This document shows, one piece after another, positions 1 through 6,645 of a DNA stretch of 10,960 nucleotides. The position numbers and the translations under genes were made by a program. Below the pieces are notes generated by a model. It saw only the letters and a program-made list of their open reading frames with translations, did no database searches and was not told the origin of the DNA. Source of the DNA: Methanomicrobiales archaeon (GTDB lineage Archaea > Halobacteriota > Methanomicrobia > Methanomicrobiales > Methanospirillaceae). The stretch lies in contig JADGNL010000199.1 of NCBI GenBank assembly GCA_017883495.1, positions 1 to 10,960 on the forward strand. The letters are read 5' to 3'. How positions within the stretch are numbered: the stretch's first letter is position 1; each line of letters starts with the position of its first letter.

Positions 1-752
1 ACTGCTCTCCTGACCTCCCCGCGCTGGGCCGCCCAGACCTGCTCGGCGATCGAGCGCGCGCCGTCCTCTCCGAGCTCGGCGAGGTCGGCGCAGACGACCC
101 GCGCGAGCCGCCGGAGCGCTCCCTCCACCGTTCGCGGCCCCCCGTCGGGCGTATCGCAGGTGTAGTCGCCGGGGGCGATATGGCCGAGGGCGAGGTGGAC
201 GTCGCCGGACTGGGCGAAGTGCTCGGACGAGACCGGGGTCGGGATCCCGCCGAGCTCCACCGACCGGACGATCGCCGGGACCGTGGTCCTGAGCATTCCC
301 GTATAGAGCAGGTAGCCCCGCTGGAGCCGGCCGAGATCGGTGAGACCGAGCAGGCGGTCGAACGCGCCGAGCGGAACGATATCAGCCGTGGTCGACCCCA
401 CGTCGAGGAGCACGGCGTCCGGGTGGGTCTCCCGCAGCCAGTCCGCGGACGCGAGCCAGTTCGCGGCCGCGAGGCAGGGGTCCGGGCCGTCGTGGAAGCG
501 CCCGTCGGTCCCGTAGAACCGCGCCTCGGGGAAGACCGACCGGACCTGGCCGACGATGAACGCGATCCCCTCCGCCTTCGAGGCGAAGCAGTCGGCGAGC
601 TCGCCCGACATCACGACGGCCGCCTCCTCCCCCGCGTATGGCCGAAGCAGGTCCGCGATGGGCGCGCCGGTCCAGAGCGGGCAGTAATGGACCTCGGACC
701 CGCGCTCGTCCGCGACCTTGAGATTCGCGCCCCCGACGTCGATCCCGATCAC
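1..752 (-). CDS. mfnF: MfnF-like kinase-fold protein of methanofuran biosynthesis (3' end beyond window)
   Basis: The protein belongs to the hydantoinase/oxoprolinase (ASKHA-fold) group once called 'H4MPT-linked C1 transfer pathway protein'. The characterised member MfnF couples the furan and tyramine-glutamate halves of methanofuran, the C1 carrier of methanogenesis; this assignment is from family knowledge. In the sequence, 250 codons are visible from the GTG start. They show an N-terminal phosphate loop DVGGANLK (residues 5-12), MSGELADCF (48-56) and a second nucleotide-type loop DVGSTTADIVP (117-127). Family members run to roughly 320-330 residues, so about a quarter is missing at the left edge. 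The GTG overlaps the TGA of the upstream mfnD as GTGA, so the two are probably translationally coupled in one operon. Frame and motifs are clear; the exact reaction is inferred by family. Confidence 0.88.
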   Translation of the reverse strand, partial: MIGIDVGGANLKVADERGSEVHYCPLWTGAPIADLLRPYAGEEAAVVMSGELADCFASKAEGIAFIVGQVRSVFPEARFYGTDGRFHDGPDPCLAAANWLASADWLRETHPDAVLLDVGSTTADIVPLGAFDRLLGLTDLGRLQRGYLLYTGMLRTTVPAIVRSVELGGIPTPVSSEHFAQSGDVHLALGHIAPGDYTCDTPDGGPRTVEGALRRLARVVCADLAELGEDGARSIAEQVWAAQRGEVRRA

Positions 753-1639
753 TGCCGGGTCACCGAGCCGTCCGCCCCGTACCGCACGCGGCCCGAGAGA
801 TGGACCTCGCTCGGCCCCTCGCCCCGCGATGCGCGGACGAGGACGTCGGCGATCTCCTCCTCCATCACCGCGGCGATCCCGACGACCGAGGTCGTGACTC
901 GCGGGTTCACGTCGACCACGTACGGCCGGTCCGCGAGCACGAGGTCGACCCCGGCGTAGCCCTGGCATCCCAGCACCTCGACGGCTTTTCGCGCGACCGC
1001 GAGGCACTCGTCGCGCCGCGGATGATCGATCGGCGTTTCGCCGCCGCGGTAGTGAAAGGCTCCGTCCGCATCGACCTCGATCGCCTGCCGGTTCAGGGCG
1101 AGGACGAGCGGCGGGTCGCCCGACCAGTATTCGCAGACGTCGCCGACGACGCGGGAGCCCACGAGAGAGACCGAGAGGTGCTCGCCCTCGATGTAGTCCT
1201 GGCCGAACTCGCCCTCCCCCGCGGGTCCGTCCGAGAGCCGCACGCCGAGCGCGCCGTAGCCCCGTACGGGCTTGACCACGCGCCGCCCCGTCGCCCGTTC
1301 GGCCGGCACGGGAATCTCGTGCTGCGCCAGGATCGCGGACGACCGCTGCTTGTTCGCGGCGACGGCGACGTTCATGGCGCCGCAGCCGACGTTGTGGCAG
1401 ACCCCCTCGAGGGTCCGCGTGAACCCGGCAAGGAGGTTGTCGGGCGCGATCACGAGCCCGACGTCGCACCCGGGGGCAAGCCGCCGGATCTCCGCGTCGA
1501 GGTCGGCCGACGCCGGCATCACGACCTCGTACCCGATCGCCTCGAAGCTCGCTGTCAGCACGTCGCGCATCGCAGCCCCCTCGGCCGCGACCACCGGGTC
1601 GCCCGCGAGGGACGCGTACTCGGCGAGGAACGCCTTCAT
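749..1639 (-). CDS. mfnD: ATP-grasp tyramine-glutamate ligase of methanofuran biosynthesis
   Basis: This is an ATP-grasp ligase of the MfnD family, which joins L-glutamate to tyramine using ATP, an early step of methanofuran synthesis in the cytoplasm. From the ATG at 1639 it has 296 residues, a normal length. Visible ATP-grasp elements are the lysine and glycine-rich loop VVKPVRGYGALGVRL (121-135), the substrate region QDYIEGEHLSVSL (147-159) and the metal-binding end GVDLV...VDVNPRVTTS (230-251). An in-frame ATG at 1660 would add 7 residues. I prefer 1639 because the family begins just before its first strand (MKAFLAEYA here), and a GGATG lies just upstream of it. The gene diverges from surE and overlaps mfnF by 4 bases. 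ATP-grasp fold is certain; the substrate rests on the mfnF partnership. Confidence 0.88.
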   Translation of the reverse strand: MKAFLAEYASLAGDPVVAAEGAAMRDVLTASFEAIGYEVVMPASADLDAEIRRLAPGCDVGLVIAPDNLLAGFTRTLEGVCHNVGCGAMNVAVAANKQRSSAILAQHEIPVPAERATGRRVVKPVRGYGALGVRLSDGPAGEGEFGQDYIEGEHLSVSLVGSRVVGDVCEYWSGDPPLVLALNRQAIEVDADGAFHYRGGETPIDHPRRDECLAVARKAVEVLGCQGYAGVDLVLADRPYVVDVNPRVTTSVVGIAAVMEEEIADVLVRASRGEGPSEVHLSGRVRYGADGSVTRQ

Positions 1640-1692
1640 GCTGCATCCGTGCACGGTCATCCCTGATGAACCCGACGGCCGCTCGCAGAACC

Positions 1693-1699
1693 CTTTTTG
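1693..1699 (+). promoter_or_regulatory. Possible box A of surE (divergent region)
   Basis: A T-rich patch CTTTTTG is the only AT-rich element in the GC-rich 86-base gap between mfnD and surE. It is centred about 30 bases before the surE ATG, the spacing expected for a box A feeding a nearly leaderless message. On the minus strand the same patch reads CAAAAAG and could serve mfnD. It is not a good TATA match, so support is weak. Confidence 0.35.
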
Positions 1700-1725
1700 C
1701 CGTCCCCCGCGCCACTACTGGTGCG

Positions 1726-2526
1726 ATGAGGCCCCGCGTGCTCCTGACGAACGACGACGGCGTGAACTCGGTCGGCCTCTGGGCCGCGTACGACGCGCTC
1801 TCCCCGATCGCCGACGTGACCGTCGTCGCCCCGGCGACCCAGCAATCCGCGGTCGGTCGGTCGATCTCGATCTTCGAGCCCCTCCGGGTCGACGAGATCG
1901 TCCACAACGGGGTGCGGGCCTATGCAGTCGCAGGCAAGCCGACGGACGCGGTGATCATCGGGCTCTTCGCGCTCAAGCTCGCGCCCGACCTGATCGTCTC
2001 GGGGATCAACATCGGCGAGAACCTCTCGTTCGAGTCGATCATGACCTCGGGCACGGTCGGTGCCGCGCTCGAGGGCGCGAACCAGGGCGTGCGGGGGATC
2101 GCCGTCTCGCTCCAGGTCGAGGACCAGGGTGACAAGTTCGGCGACCCCCGGCAGTCGGCGCAGTCCTTCGCCGTGGCCGCGCGGGTGGTCCGGGACTGCT
2201 GCGAGCGGATCTTCGCGCGCGGATATCCGGCCGGCGCGGACGTGATCAACGTCAACGTCCCCGCGCGGCCGACGGGCGGGTACGAGTGCACACGTCTCGC
2301 AGAGAAGCTCTTCGCGACCGGGGTCGAGCGGCGGCTCGACCCGCGCGGGCGCCCCTACTACTGGATCGACGGCCCCATCATCGAGGATGCCGAGCCCGGT
2401 ACGGACGTCCACGCGATCCGCGAGGGGCGGATCTCGGTCACGCCGCTCACGCTCGACTGCACCGCCCCGGCGGCCGCCCCGGCCCTCGCGGCCCTCTTCT
2501 CCGGCGAAGAGAGACTTATCCCCTGA
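1726..2526 (+). CDS. surE: 5'/3'-nucleotidase SurE
   Basis: SurE is a metal-dependent phosphatase that removes phosphate from nucleoside 5'- and 3'-monophosphates and acts in the cytoplasm. The 266-residue protein begins with the hallmark MRPRVLLTNDDG; the adjacent Asp10 and Asp11 are metal ligands. Further conserved parts are QQSAVGRS with Ser41, GKPTD (70-74), SGINIGEN with Asn95, and SGTVGAALEG (108-117). These match the four metal-binding positions of the family (two Asp, one Ser, one Asn). An in-frame ATG at 1666 would add 20 residues, but the family starts right before the first strand, and a GGTG precedes 1726. rpiA starts 19 bases after the stop. SurE products feed nucleoside and ribose salvage, which fits rpiA as a neighbour, although rpiA seems to have its own box A. 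Confidence 0.95.
   Translation: MRPRVLLTNDDGVNSVGLWAAYDALSPIADVTVVAPATQQSAVGRSISIFEPLRVDEIVHNGVRAYAVAGKPTDAVIIGLFALKLAPDLIVSGINIGENLSFESIMTSGTVGAALEGANQGVRGIAVSLQVEDQGDKFGDPRQSAQSFAVAARVVRDCCERIFARGYPAGADVINVNVPARPTGGYECTRLAEKLFATGVERRLDPRGRPYYWIDGPIIEDAEPGTDVHAIREGRISVTPLTLDCTAPAAAPALAALFSGEERLIP
2514..2521 (+). promoter_or_regulatory. Probable box A of rpiA inside the end of surE
   Basis: ACTTATCC is preceded by a purine run (GAAGAGAG, BRE-like) and is centred about 28 bases before the rpiA ATG. It lies within the last codons of surE. There is no Shine-Dalgarno before rpiA, so a leaderless rpiA message is the simplest reading. Read-through from surE is also possible. Confidence 0.5.
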
Positions 2527-2545
2527 TCCGGCCAACCTCCCGTAG

Positions 2546-3256
2546 ATGGGAGACGAGGCGACGAAACGGGCCGCCGGCCGCGCGGCGGCCGAGCTGGTCG
2601 AGGACGGGACGGCGATCGGGCTCGGCACGGGATCGACCGTGCGCTTTGCCATGGAACGCCTCGCCGAACGAATCCGCGACGGGCTCTCGATCGTCGGCGT
2701 CCCCACCTCGCACCAGACGGCGGCGCGGGCCCGCGCCCTCGGCATTCCGCTCGCGTCCCTCAACGACGTACCGCATCTTGCCGTCGCCATCGACGGCGCG
2801 GATCAGGTCGACCCGGCCCTCCGCCTGATCAAGGGGCGCGGGGCGGCCCAGACGCGCGAGAAGGCCGTCGCTGCCGCGGCCGACAGGCTCGTCATCGTGG
2901 TCGGCGAGGCGAAGCTCGCGGACCCGCTCTCGGCTCCGGTCCCGATCGAGGTGCTGCCGTTCGCCTGCGCGTTCGCCGCCGCGCGGCTCGCGGCTCTCGG
3001 CGGCTCGGGAAGCGTGCGGGAGGGTGTCTCCAAGGACGGGCCGGTCGTAACGGACAACGGCGGGTTCGTGATCGACTGGTCGTTCGGCCCGATCGGGGAT
3101 CCCGAGGGGCTCGAGCAGGCCATCGAGGCGATCCCCGGCGTAATAGCCGCCGGGCTCTTTACCGGGTTCGCAGAAAAAACGGTGGTGATAGTGGGTGGCG
3201 ACGGGGGCTGCCGCGTGGTCAGCCCCGGATCGTCGCGTCCTCGGACTGGGTGGTGA
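2546..3256 (+). CDS. rpiA: Ribose-5-phosphate isomerase A
   Basis: RpiA interconverts ribose 5-phosphate and ribulose 5-phosphate, supplying ribose for nucleotides. The start is fixed at its 5' side by an in-frame TAG directly before the ATG at 2546. The 236-residue protein has the phosphate loop GLGTGST (25-31), the catalytic DGADQVD (83-89), KGRGAAQTREK (96-106) with the conserved Lys96 and Glu105, and the C-terminal domain strand NGGFVIDW (171-178). The usual family end (a Val-Val-Gly...Arg-Val-Val strand) is reached near residue 225. The last 11 residues (SPGSSRPRTGW) are an extra tail that runs antisense into the regulator gene over 38 bases. A point change removing an earlier stop could explain this tail. 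The enzyme is complete and should be active. Confidence 0.95.
   Translation: MGDEATKRAAGRAAAELVEDGTAIGLGTGSTVRFAMERLAERIRDGLSIVGVPTSHQTAARARALGIPLASLNDVPHLAVAIDGADQVDPALRLIKGRGAAQTREKAVAAAADRLVIVVGEAKLADPLSAPVPIEVLPFACAFAAARLAALGGSGSVREGVSKDGPVVTDNGGFVIDWSFGPIGDPEGLEQAIEAIPGVIAAGLFTGFAEKTVVIVGGDGGCRVVSPGSSRPRTGW
3174..3179 (-). terminator. T6 tract 40 bases past the regulator stop
   Basis: On the minus strand six T residues occur about 40 bases after the stop of the regulator gene, inside the rpiA coding region. Archaeal RNA polymerase can stop on T-runs without a hairpin, so this is a candidate terminator for the regulator. As a six-base run in coding sequence it could also be incidental. 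Confidence 0.35.
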
Positions 3257-3620
3257 TGGTGCGCAGGCGCTGCATGATGTCGCGCTGCTTCTCCGCCTCC
3301 GTCCGCTTCTCTTCCTCGATCGCGTCGACGATCTCGCCGATCGGGCGGGAGAGCCGGTAGATCTTGACCGGGCGCCCCTTGGACTCCGCCTTGGACTCCC
3401 GGCTCTCCACCCAACCCTCCTTGATCAGCCGGTGCATGGCGATCGAGACCTCGGGTTGGCGAAGATCGGTCCCTCGCTCGATCTCGCGCGAAGTCGCCTC
3501 GGGGATCGAGGCGAGGTAGACGAGCACCTTGGCGATGTTCCGTTTGATCCCCAGGCTCATGAGAAGTCCAGCGAACTCCTCCTCCTTCTGGGTGAAGACC
3601 ATGATCTTTTCGGGCCGCAT
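3219..3620 (-). CDS. Winged-helix transcriptional regulator (MarR/TrmB-like)
   Basis: This is a 133-residue DNA-binding protein. Residues 12-40 form a helical lead-in (QKEEEF...KVLVYLASIP). A helix-turn-helix follows at about 42-70: ATSREIERGTDLRQPEVSIAMHRLIKEGW. The wing is charged (72-90, ending GRPVKIYRLS). A C-terminal helix rich in Glu, Lys and Arg (93-121) looks like a coiled-coil dimer arm. No ligand or metal domain is present, so it is probably a small homodimer. The ATG at 3620 is chosen because GGAG lies 7 bases before it; Met7 (3602) is the alternative. Its 3' end overlaps rpiA tail to tail. Its promoter region is AT-rich and holds a palindrome and 12-base repeats, so self-regulation or control of the upstream glycan genes is plausible but only inferred. 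Target genes are unknown. Confidence 0.85.
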   Translation of the reverse strand: MRPEKIMVFTQKEEEFAGLLMSLGIKRNIAKVLVYLASIPEATSREIERGTDLRQPEVSIAMHRLIKEGWVESRESKAESKGRPVKIYRLSRPIGEIVDAIEEEKRTEAEKQRDIMQRLRTITTQSEDATIRG

Positions 3621-3689
3621 GTTTCGTCTCCGATATATTACAACACTTATTTTAGAAATTTCAATAAATTAAAGTTATCCATTTTGCCC
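3621..3689 (-). promoter_or_regulatory. AT-rich promoter region of the regulator with a GAAATTTC palindrome
   Basis: This stretch is far richer in A+T than its surroundings. Read on the minus strand it contains possible box A elements (TAATATAT near 3634-3641, CTAAAATAAG near 3646-3655) upstream of the regulator, then GGAG before the ATG. An exact 8-base palindrome GAAATTTC lies at 3655-3662, flanked by TTATT (3647-3651) and AATAA (3663-3667). Such a site overlapping box A would suit a winged-helix dimer acting as an autorepressor. The promoter call is sound in kind; the operator is inference. Confidence 0.5.
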
Positions 3690-3737
3690 TACCGGATCGC
3701 GTACCGGATCGTCTACAAGATCGCCTACCAGATCGCG
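3690..3737. repeat. Four imperfect 12-base tandem repeats across the PIG-L stop codon
   Basis: On the plus strand the units are TACCGGATCGCG, TACCGGATCGTC, TACAAGATCGCC and TACCAGATCGCG, all sharing TAC, two variable bases and GATCG. Unit 4 encodes the last residues of the PIG-L protein (minus strand), whose stop codon TAG straddles units 3 and 4. Because the period is four codons, two more in-frame TAGs recur further on. The array may come from replication slippage, or may be a protein-binding array upstream of the regulator. Confidence 0.8.
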
Positions 3738-4336
3738 ATGTCCTTGATCACTTCGAAGACTTCGGCGTACTTGACGTTGATCTTGAACCCGTGGTACATG
3801 GCGCGCCCCTTGATCCCCTCGAGCCACCACGGGCCGTAGGTGTCGAGCTGGGTGCGGTGCGCCATGATCGAGTCGAGCTTCTGCGCGATGCAGTCCGAGA
3901 TGTCGACGTAGTACTGGCCGTGGAACTGGTTCGGCGCGATCCCCCCGGGGATGGTCTGCTCGTACATGTAGACCGAGCAGTCGTTCTTGCGCGTGGTCGC
4001 GATCACGGCGTTCGTGACGGCCGCATGGTCCTGGTGCGAGTCGTTATTCGAATGGGTGTACACGACATCGGGCGCGTACCCGTTGAAGACCTGGTCGAAC
4101 TGCCGGACGAGCTGGCGCGAGAAGACGAGCTCGTCGGGGACGATATCCATCACGACCAGGTCGGCGCCGAGGATCGCGGCCGCCTCCTCCGCCTCCGGGA
4201 CCCGGTTCTCCTTCCGGTTCGGGACGGTCGCGACCACCATCAGCACCTCGTGGCCCCGCGCCGCGTACCGGGCGATCGTCCCGCCCATCCCGATCTCCAG
4301 ATCGTCGGGGTGTGCGCCGAATGCAAGCACCTTCAT
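3725..4336 (-). CDS. PIG-L/LmbE-family zinc-dependent deacetylase
   Basis: Members of this family remove N-acetyl groups from GlcNAc-type sugars on lipids, nucleotides or small thiols, with one zinc ion. The 203-residue protein starts MKVLAFGAHPDDLEIG: His9, Asp11 and Asp12 are the conserved zinc and catalytic positions. The third zinc ligand region is HSNNDSHQDHAAV (95-107) with His101, Asp103 and His104. A longer open frame continues upstream of the ATG at 4336 through the antisense of the acetyltransferase and flippase; I reject that extension because the family begins exactly at this Met. No signal peptide is visible, so it acts in the cytoplasm. It diverges from an acetyltransferase-flippase pair, which suggests sugar modification before export. 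Its last codons lie in a 12-base repeat array. Family is certain; the substrate is unknown. Confidence 0.92.
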   Translation of the reverse strand: MKVLAFGAHPDDLEIGMGGTIARYAARGHEVLMVVATVPNRKENRVPEAEEAAAILGADLVVMDIVPDELVFSRQLVRQFDQVFNGYAPDVVYTHSNNDSHQDHAAVTNAVIATTRKNDCSVYMYEQTIPGGIAPNQFHGQYYVDISDCIAQKLDSIMAHRTQLDTYGPWWLEGIKGRAMYHGFKINVKYAEVFEVIKDIAIW

Positions 4337-4412
4337 GCCGGAAAAACCTCTGCGCGGCCTCCTGCACCCCGACGGGCGCCCGGACCGCATGCTTCGAGAT
4401 CGTTGGGGCGGA

Positions 4413-4470
4413 GGCGCGATAAAGCTATATCGTACGAAGAGCGGAGTGGCCCGGCGGGTGAGTTTATTAC
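4413..4470. promoter_or_regulatory. Divergent promoter region between deacetylase and acetyltransferase
   Basis: The 180-base gap 4337-4516 holds two AT-rich spots. At 4416-4432 the segment CGATAAAGCTATATCG has complementary ends (CGATA/TATCG) and TATA-like cores on both strands; on the minus strand it would start a message with a leader of about 60 bases for the deacetylase. At 4463-4470 TTTATTAC is placed to start a plus-strand message near 4490, just before the Shine-Dalgarno of the acetyltransferase. The rest of the gap is GC-rich and shows no gene. Confidence 0.5.
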
Positions 4471-4499
4471 CGGTTTTGGCGAATACTGATGAAACGGCC

Positions 4500-4507
4500 G
4501 GAGGAGG
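4500..4507 (+). promoter_or_regulatory. Strong Shine-Dalgarno that decides a TTG start
   Basis: GGAGGAGG ends 9 bases before the TTG at 4517, an ideal distance. No ATG or GTG exists in the right frame nearby. The only close ATG (4489) is in another frame and lies upstream of this site. This settles the acetyltransferase start. Confidence 0.75.
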
Positions 4508-4516
4508 CCCCACCAG

Positions 4517-5116
4517 TTGCAAATTGGGACGAGGGACGAGTACGAGTATTATCTCGAGGCCGACAGAGCCTCGCTGGAGATGACGCGGCAACGCCCGCGC
4601 CTCTTCGGCGACGAGATCTGGCGGTTTCAACGGCTGCTCCGGAAGATCGAGTACTACGAGATGCGTCCTCCCTCTCCACTCATCAGGCTGTACCTGACCT
4701 ACCTGGGGCTCCGGTATCATCGGCTCTCGATGCTTCTGGGCTTCTCGATACCGACGCAGATCTTCGGCCCGGGTCTCTCGATCGCGCACCGCGGCACGAT
4801 CGTCGTAAACTCCTGCGCCCGCGTGGGTGCGAACTGCCGGCTCCACGTCTGCGTCAATATCGGCTGCCAGGCCGGGACCGACGACCAGGCACCCGTGATC
4901 GGCGACAATGTCTACATCGGCCCGGGCACGATGATCTTCGGCCCGATACGGATCGCAGACAACGTCGTGATCGGTGCGAACTCGGTGGTGAACCGGTCGT
5001 TCGAGGAGCCCGGGATCACGATCGCGGGCGCTCCGGCCAGGAAGATCAGCGACCGCGGCAGCGAGTGTCTGTTCGTGCACGGCACCGAGATGGCGGGACG
5101 CAGACGTGAGCGCTGA
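4517..5116 (+). CDS. Left-handed beta-helix acetyltransferase (serine acetyltransferase-like)
   Basis: This is a hexapeptide-repeat acyltransferase of 199 residues that resembles CysE-type serine acetyltransferases but has a short N-terminal domain. It starts at TTG (LQIGTRDEYEYYLEADR...), supported by the Shine-Dalgarno at 4500-4507. The helical N-terminus (about 5-75) is followed by beta-helix turns: FGPGLSIAHRGTIVVN (83-98) with the probable catalytic His91, CRLHVCVNIG (107-116), VIGDNVYIGPG (127-137), IADNVVIGANSVVN (146-159) and the closing turn ITIAGAPARKI (167-177). It would transfer an acetyl group from acetyl-CoA to a hydroxyl or amine. The following flippase overlaps it by 11 bases and a sugar deacetylase diverges from it, so a sugar or lipid-sugar acceptor is likelier here than free serine, though cysteine synthesis cannot be ruled out. 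Confidence 0.88.
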   Translation: MQIGTRDEYEYYLEADRASLEMTRQRPRLFGDEIWRFQRLLRKIEYYEMRPPSPLIRLYLTYLGLRYHRLSMLLGFSIPTQIFGPGLSIAHRGTIVVNSCARVGANCRLHVCVNIGCQAGTDDQAPVIGDNVYIGPGTMIFGPIRIADNVVIGANSVVNRSFEEPGITIAGAPARKISDRGSECLFVHGTEMAGRRRER

Positions 5117-6617
5117 CACGGTGGCCATTCCGGAGGTCGGGGCAACAACTCCTCCCCCGGCCCGCCCGAACTTCTCGAGTGACGTGCTGAAGCTCGTGAC
5201 GGGCACGACGTTTGCCCAGATCCTCGTCATCGCCGCCTCGCCGCTGCTGACGAGACTCTTCCTGCCCGAGGCCTTCGGGCTGCTCGCGATCTTCACCTCG
5301 ATCACGAAGGTGCTCGGCGTGGTCTCGTGCATGCGGTACGAGTTCGCGATCATGCTCCCCGACGACGAGCGGGACGCGGTCAACCTGCTCGCGCTCTGTG
5401 TCGCGATCGTGACCGGGATCTCGCTCCTCGCCCTCCCGTTCTTCATCGTCTTCGAGCCTGTCTTCGTCTCGGCCCTGAACGCGCCGGGGCTCGCCGGCCA
5501 CCTCTGGCTCGTCTCGCCGTTCGTCTTCGTCACGGGCCTCTTCATCGCGCTCAACTACTGGAACTCCCGGACGCGCCGGTACGGCCGGCTCTCCGTGGCC
5601 CGGATCCTCTCGTCCGTCGCCATCACGGGCGGGCAGCTCGGCGCGGGCGCGGCAGGGATCGCGACGGGCGGCGCCCTGATCGCGACGAGCGCGCTCGGGC
5701 AGGCCGTGGGGACGGCCGTCCTGGGCATCCAGATCCTCCACGACGACCGCCGGCGGTTCGCGAATCACCTCTCGCTCGCCCGCGTCAGGGCCGTGCTCGT
5801 GCGGTACAGGCGGTTCCCGCTGTACGACTCCTGGTCGGGTCTCCTGAACGTCTCGTCCTGGCAGCTCCCGTCCCTGCTCCTTCCGGTCTTCTTCTCCCCC
5901 GTCCAGGTCGGGTATTACGCCCTCGCCTACCGGCTGATCGTGCTCCCCATGGACCTCGTCGGGAGCGCGATCCAGCAGGTCTTCTTCCAGCGCGCCTCCA
6001 ACGCCGAGCGGGACGGGGACCTCGCCAATCTCACCGAGTCCGTCTTCACGGTCCTGCTCCGGATCGGGCTCTTCCCCATGCTGACCCTCGCCCTGATCGG
6101 CGAGGAACTCTTCAGCGTCGTCTTCGGCACCGCCTGGGCCGAGGCCGGCCTCTACACGCAGCTCCTGGCGGTCTGGGCCGTGGTCTGGTTCATCTCCTCC
6201 CCGCTCTCGACCATCTACATGGTCCAGGAGAAGCAGACCTTCGGCCTCCAGGTCAACATCGCGAACTTCGTCACGCGGCTCGCGGCGATCGTCGCGGGCG
6301 GGATGCTCGGGTCGGCCCGGCTCGCGATCCTCTTCTTCGGCGTCTCCGGGATCGGGGTCTACGGCTTCCTCTGCATCCGCCTGCTCATGTTCTCGGGCAT
6401 CGCCATGCGCCGGACCGTCCGGCTCGTCGCCGACGCGCTCCTGCCGTTCCTCCCCGTCGGCGCGGCCCTGCTCGCGCTGAAACTGATCGGCACGCCGGTC
6501 CTGATTCACCTGGCCCTTGCCGTACTCGCGAACGCGCTCTACTACCTCTACCTGCTCAGGACAGATGCGCAGTTCAAGGAGATCCTCGCCGGGTTCGGCA
6601 TACCCGGGATGCGATGA
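5106..6617 (+). CDS. Wzx-like polysaccharide flippase (MOP superfamily)
   Basis: This is an integral membrane protein of 503 residues and about a dozen or more hydrophobic spans, typical of oligosaccharide/lipid-linked glycan flippases. After a Pro-rich cytoplasmic tail of about 22 residues, the first span region reads VTGTTFAQILVIAASPLLTR (31-50), followed by the family pattern LPEAFGLLAIFTSI and later ...FFSPVQVGYYALAYRL..., both common in Wzx proteins. It would flip a lipid-linked sugar across the cell membrane for surface glycan or S-layer glycosylation. The start is the GTG at 5106, which overlaps the acetyltransferase by 11 bases; the first in-frame ATG is some 75 codons further, inside the membrane core. 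Coupled translation with the acetyltransferase is likely. No glycosyltransferase is in the window, so the glycan is unknown. Confidence 0.9.
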   Translation: MSADTVAIPEVGATTPPPARPNFSSDVLKLVTGTTFAQILVIAASPLLTRLFLPEAFGLLAIFTSITKVLGVVSCMRYEFAIMLPDDERDAVNLLALCVAIVTGISLLALPFFIVFEPVFVSALNAPGLAGHLWLVSPFVFVTGLFIALNYWNSRTRRYGRLSVARILSSVAITGGQLGAGAAGIATGGALIATSALGQAVGTAVLGIQILHDDRRRFANHLSLARVRAVLVRYRRFPLYDSWSGLLNVSSWQLPSLLLPVFFSPVQVGYYALAYRLIVLPMDLVGSAIQQVFFQRASNAERDGDLANLTESVFTVLLRIGLFPMLTLALIGEELFSVVFGTAWAEAGLYTQLLAVWAVVWFISSPLSTIYMVQEKQTFGLQVNIANFVTRLAAIVAGGMLGSARLAILFFGVSGIGVYGFLCIRLLMFSGIAMRRTVRLVADALLPFLPVGAALLALKLIGTPVLIHLALAVLANALYYLYLLRTDAQFKEILAGFGIPGMR

Positions 6618-6634
6618 ACGCTTCGCGTCCCGGG
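6603..6634. terminator. Strong GC hairpin spanning the flippase stop codon
   Basis: CCCGGGATGCG (6603-6613) pairs with CGCGTCCCGGG (6624-6634) over 11 base pairs with one G-T wobble, leaving a 10-base loop that contains the end of the TGA stop. No T-run follows on the plus strand, so it is not a classic intrinsic terminator. It may protect the 3' end of the mRNA or slow polymerase between the flippase and the opposite tRNA gene. Confidence 0.5.
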
Positions 6635-6645
6635 AACACGCATAT

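Noticed and set aside
800..1666. Plus-strand frame opposite mfnD
   Set aside because: Charged low-complexity shadow; the minus strand has complete ATP-grasp motifs.
1657..2790. Minus-strand frame opposite surE and rpiA
   Set aside because: Spans two well-recognised enzymes on the other strand and has no domain features.
3690..3737. CRISPR array
   Set aside because: Units are directly adjacent 12-mers without spacers, and no cas gene is present.
4337..5554. N-terminal extension of the PIG-L deacetylase making a 609-residue protein
   Set aside because: The extra part is antisense to the acetyltransferase and flippase and resembles no protein; the family starts at the Met at 4336.
5046..6509. 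Long minus-strand open frame opposite the flippase
   Set aside because: Its product is a low-complexity run of Asp, Glu, Arg, Gly and Pro with no domain, the usual antisense shadow in GC-rich coding DNA; the plus strand encodes a clear membrane protein.
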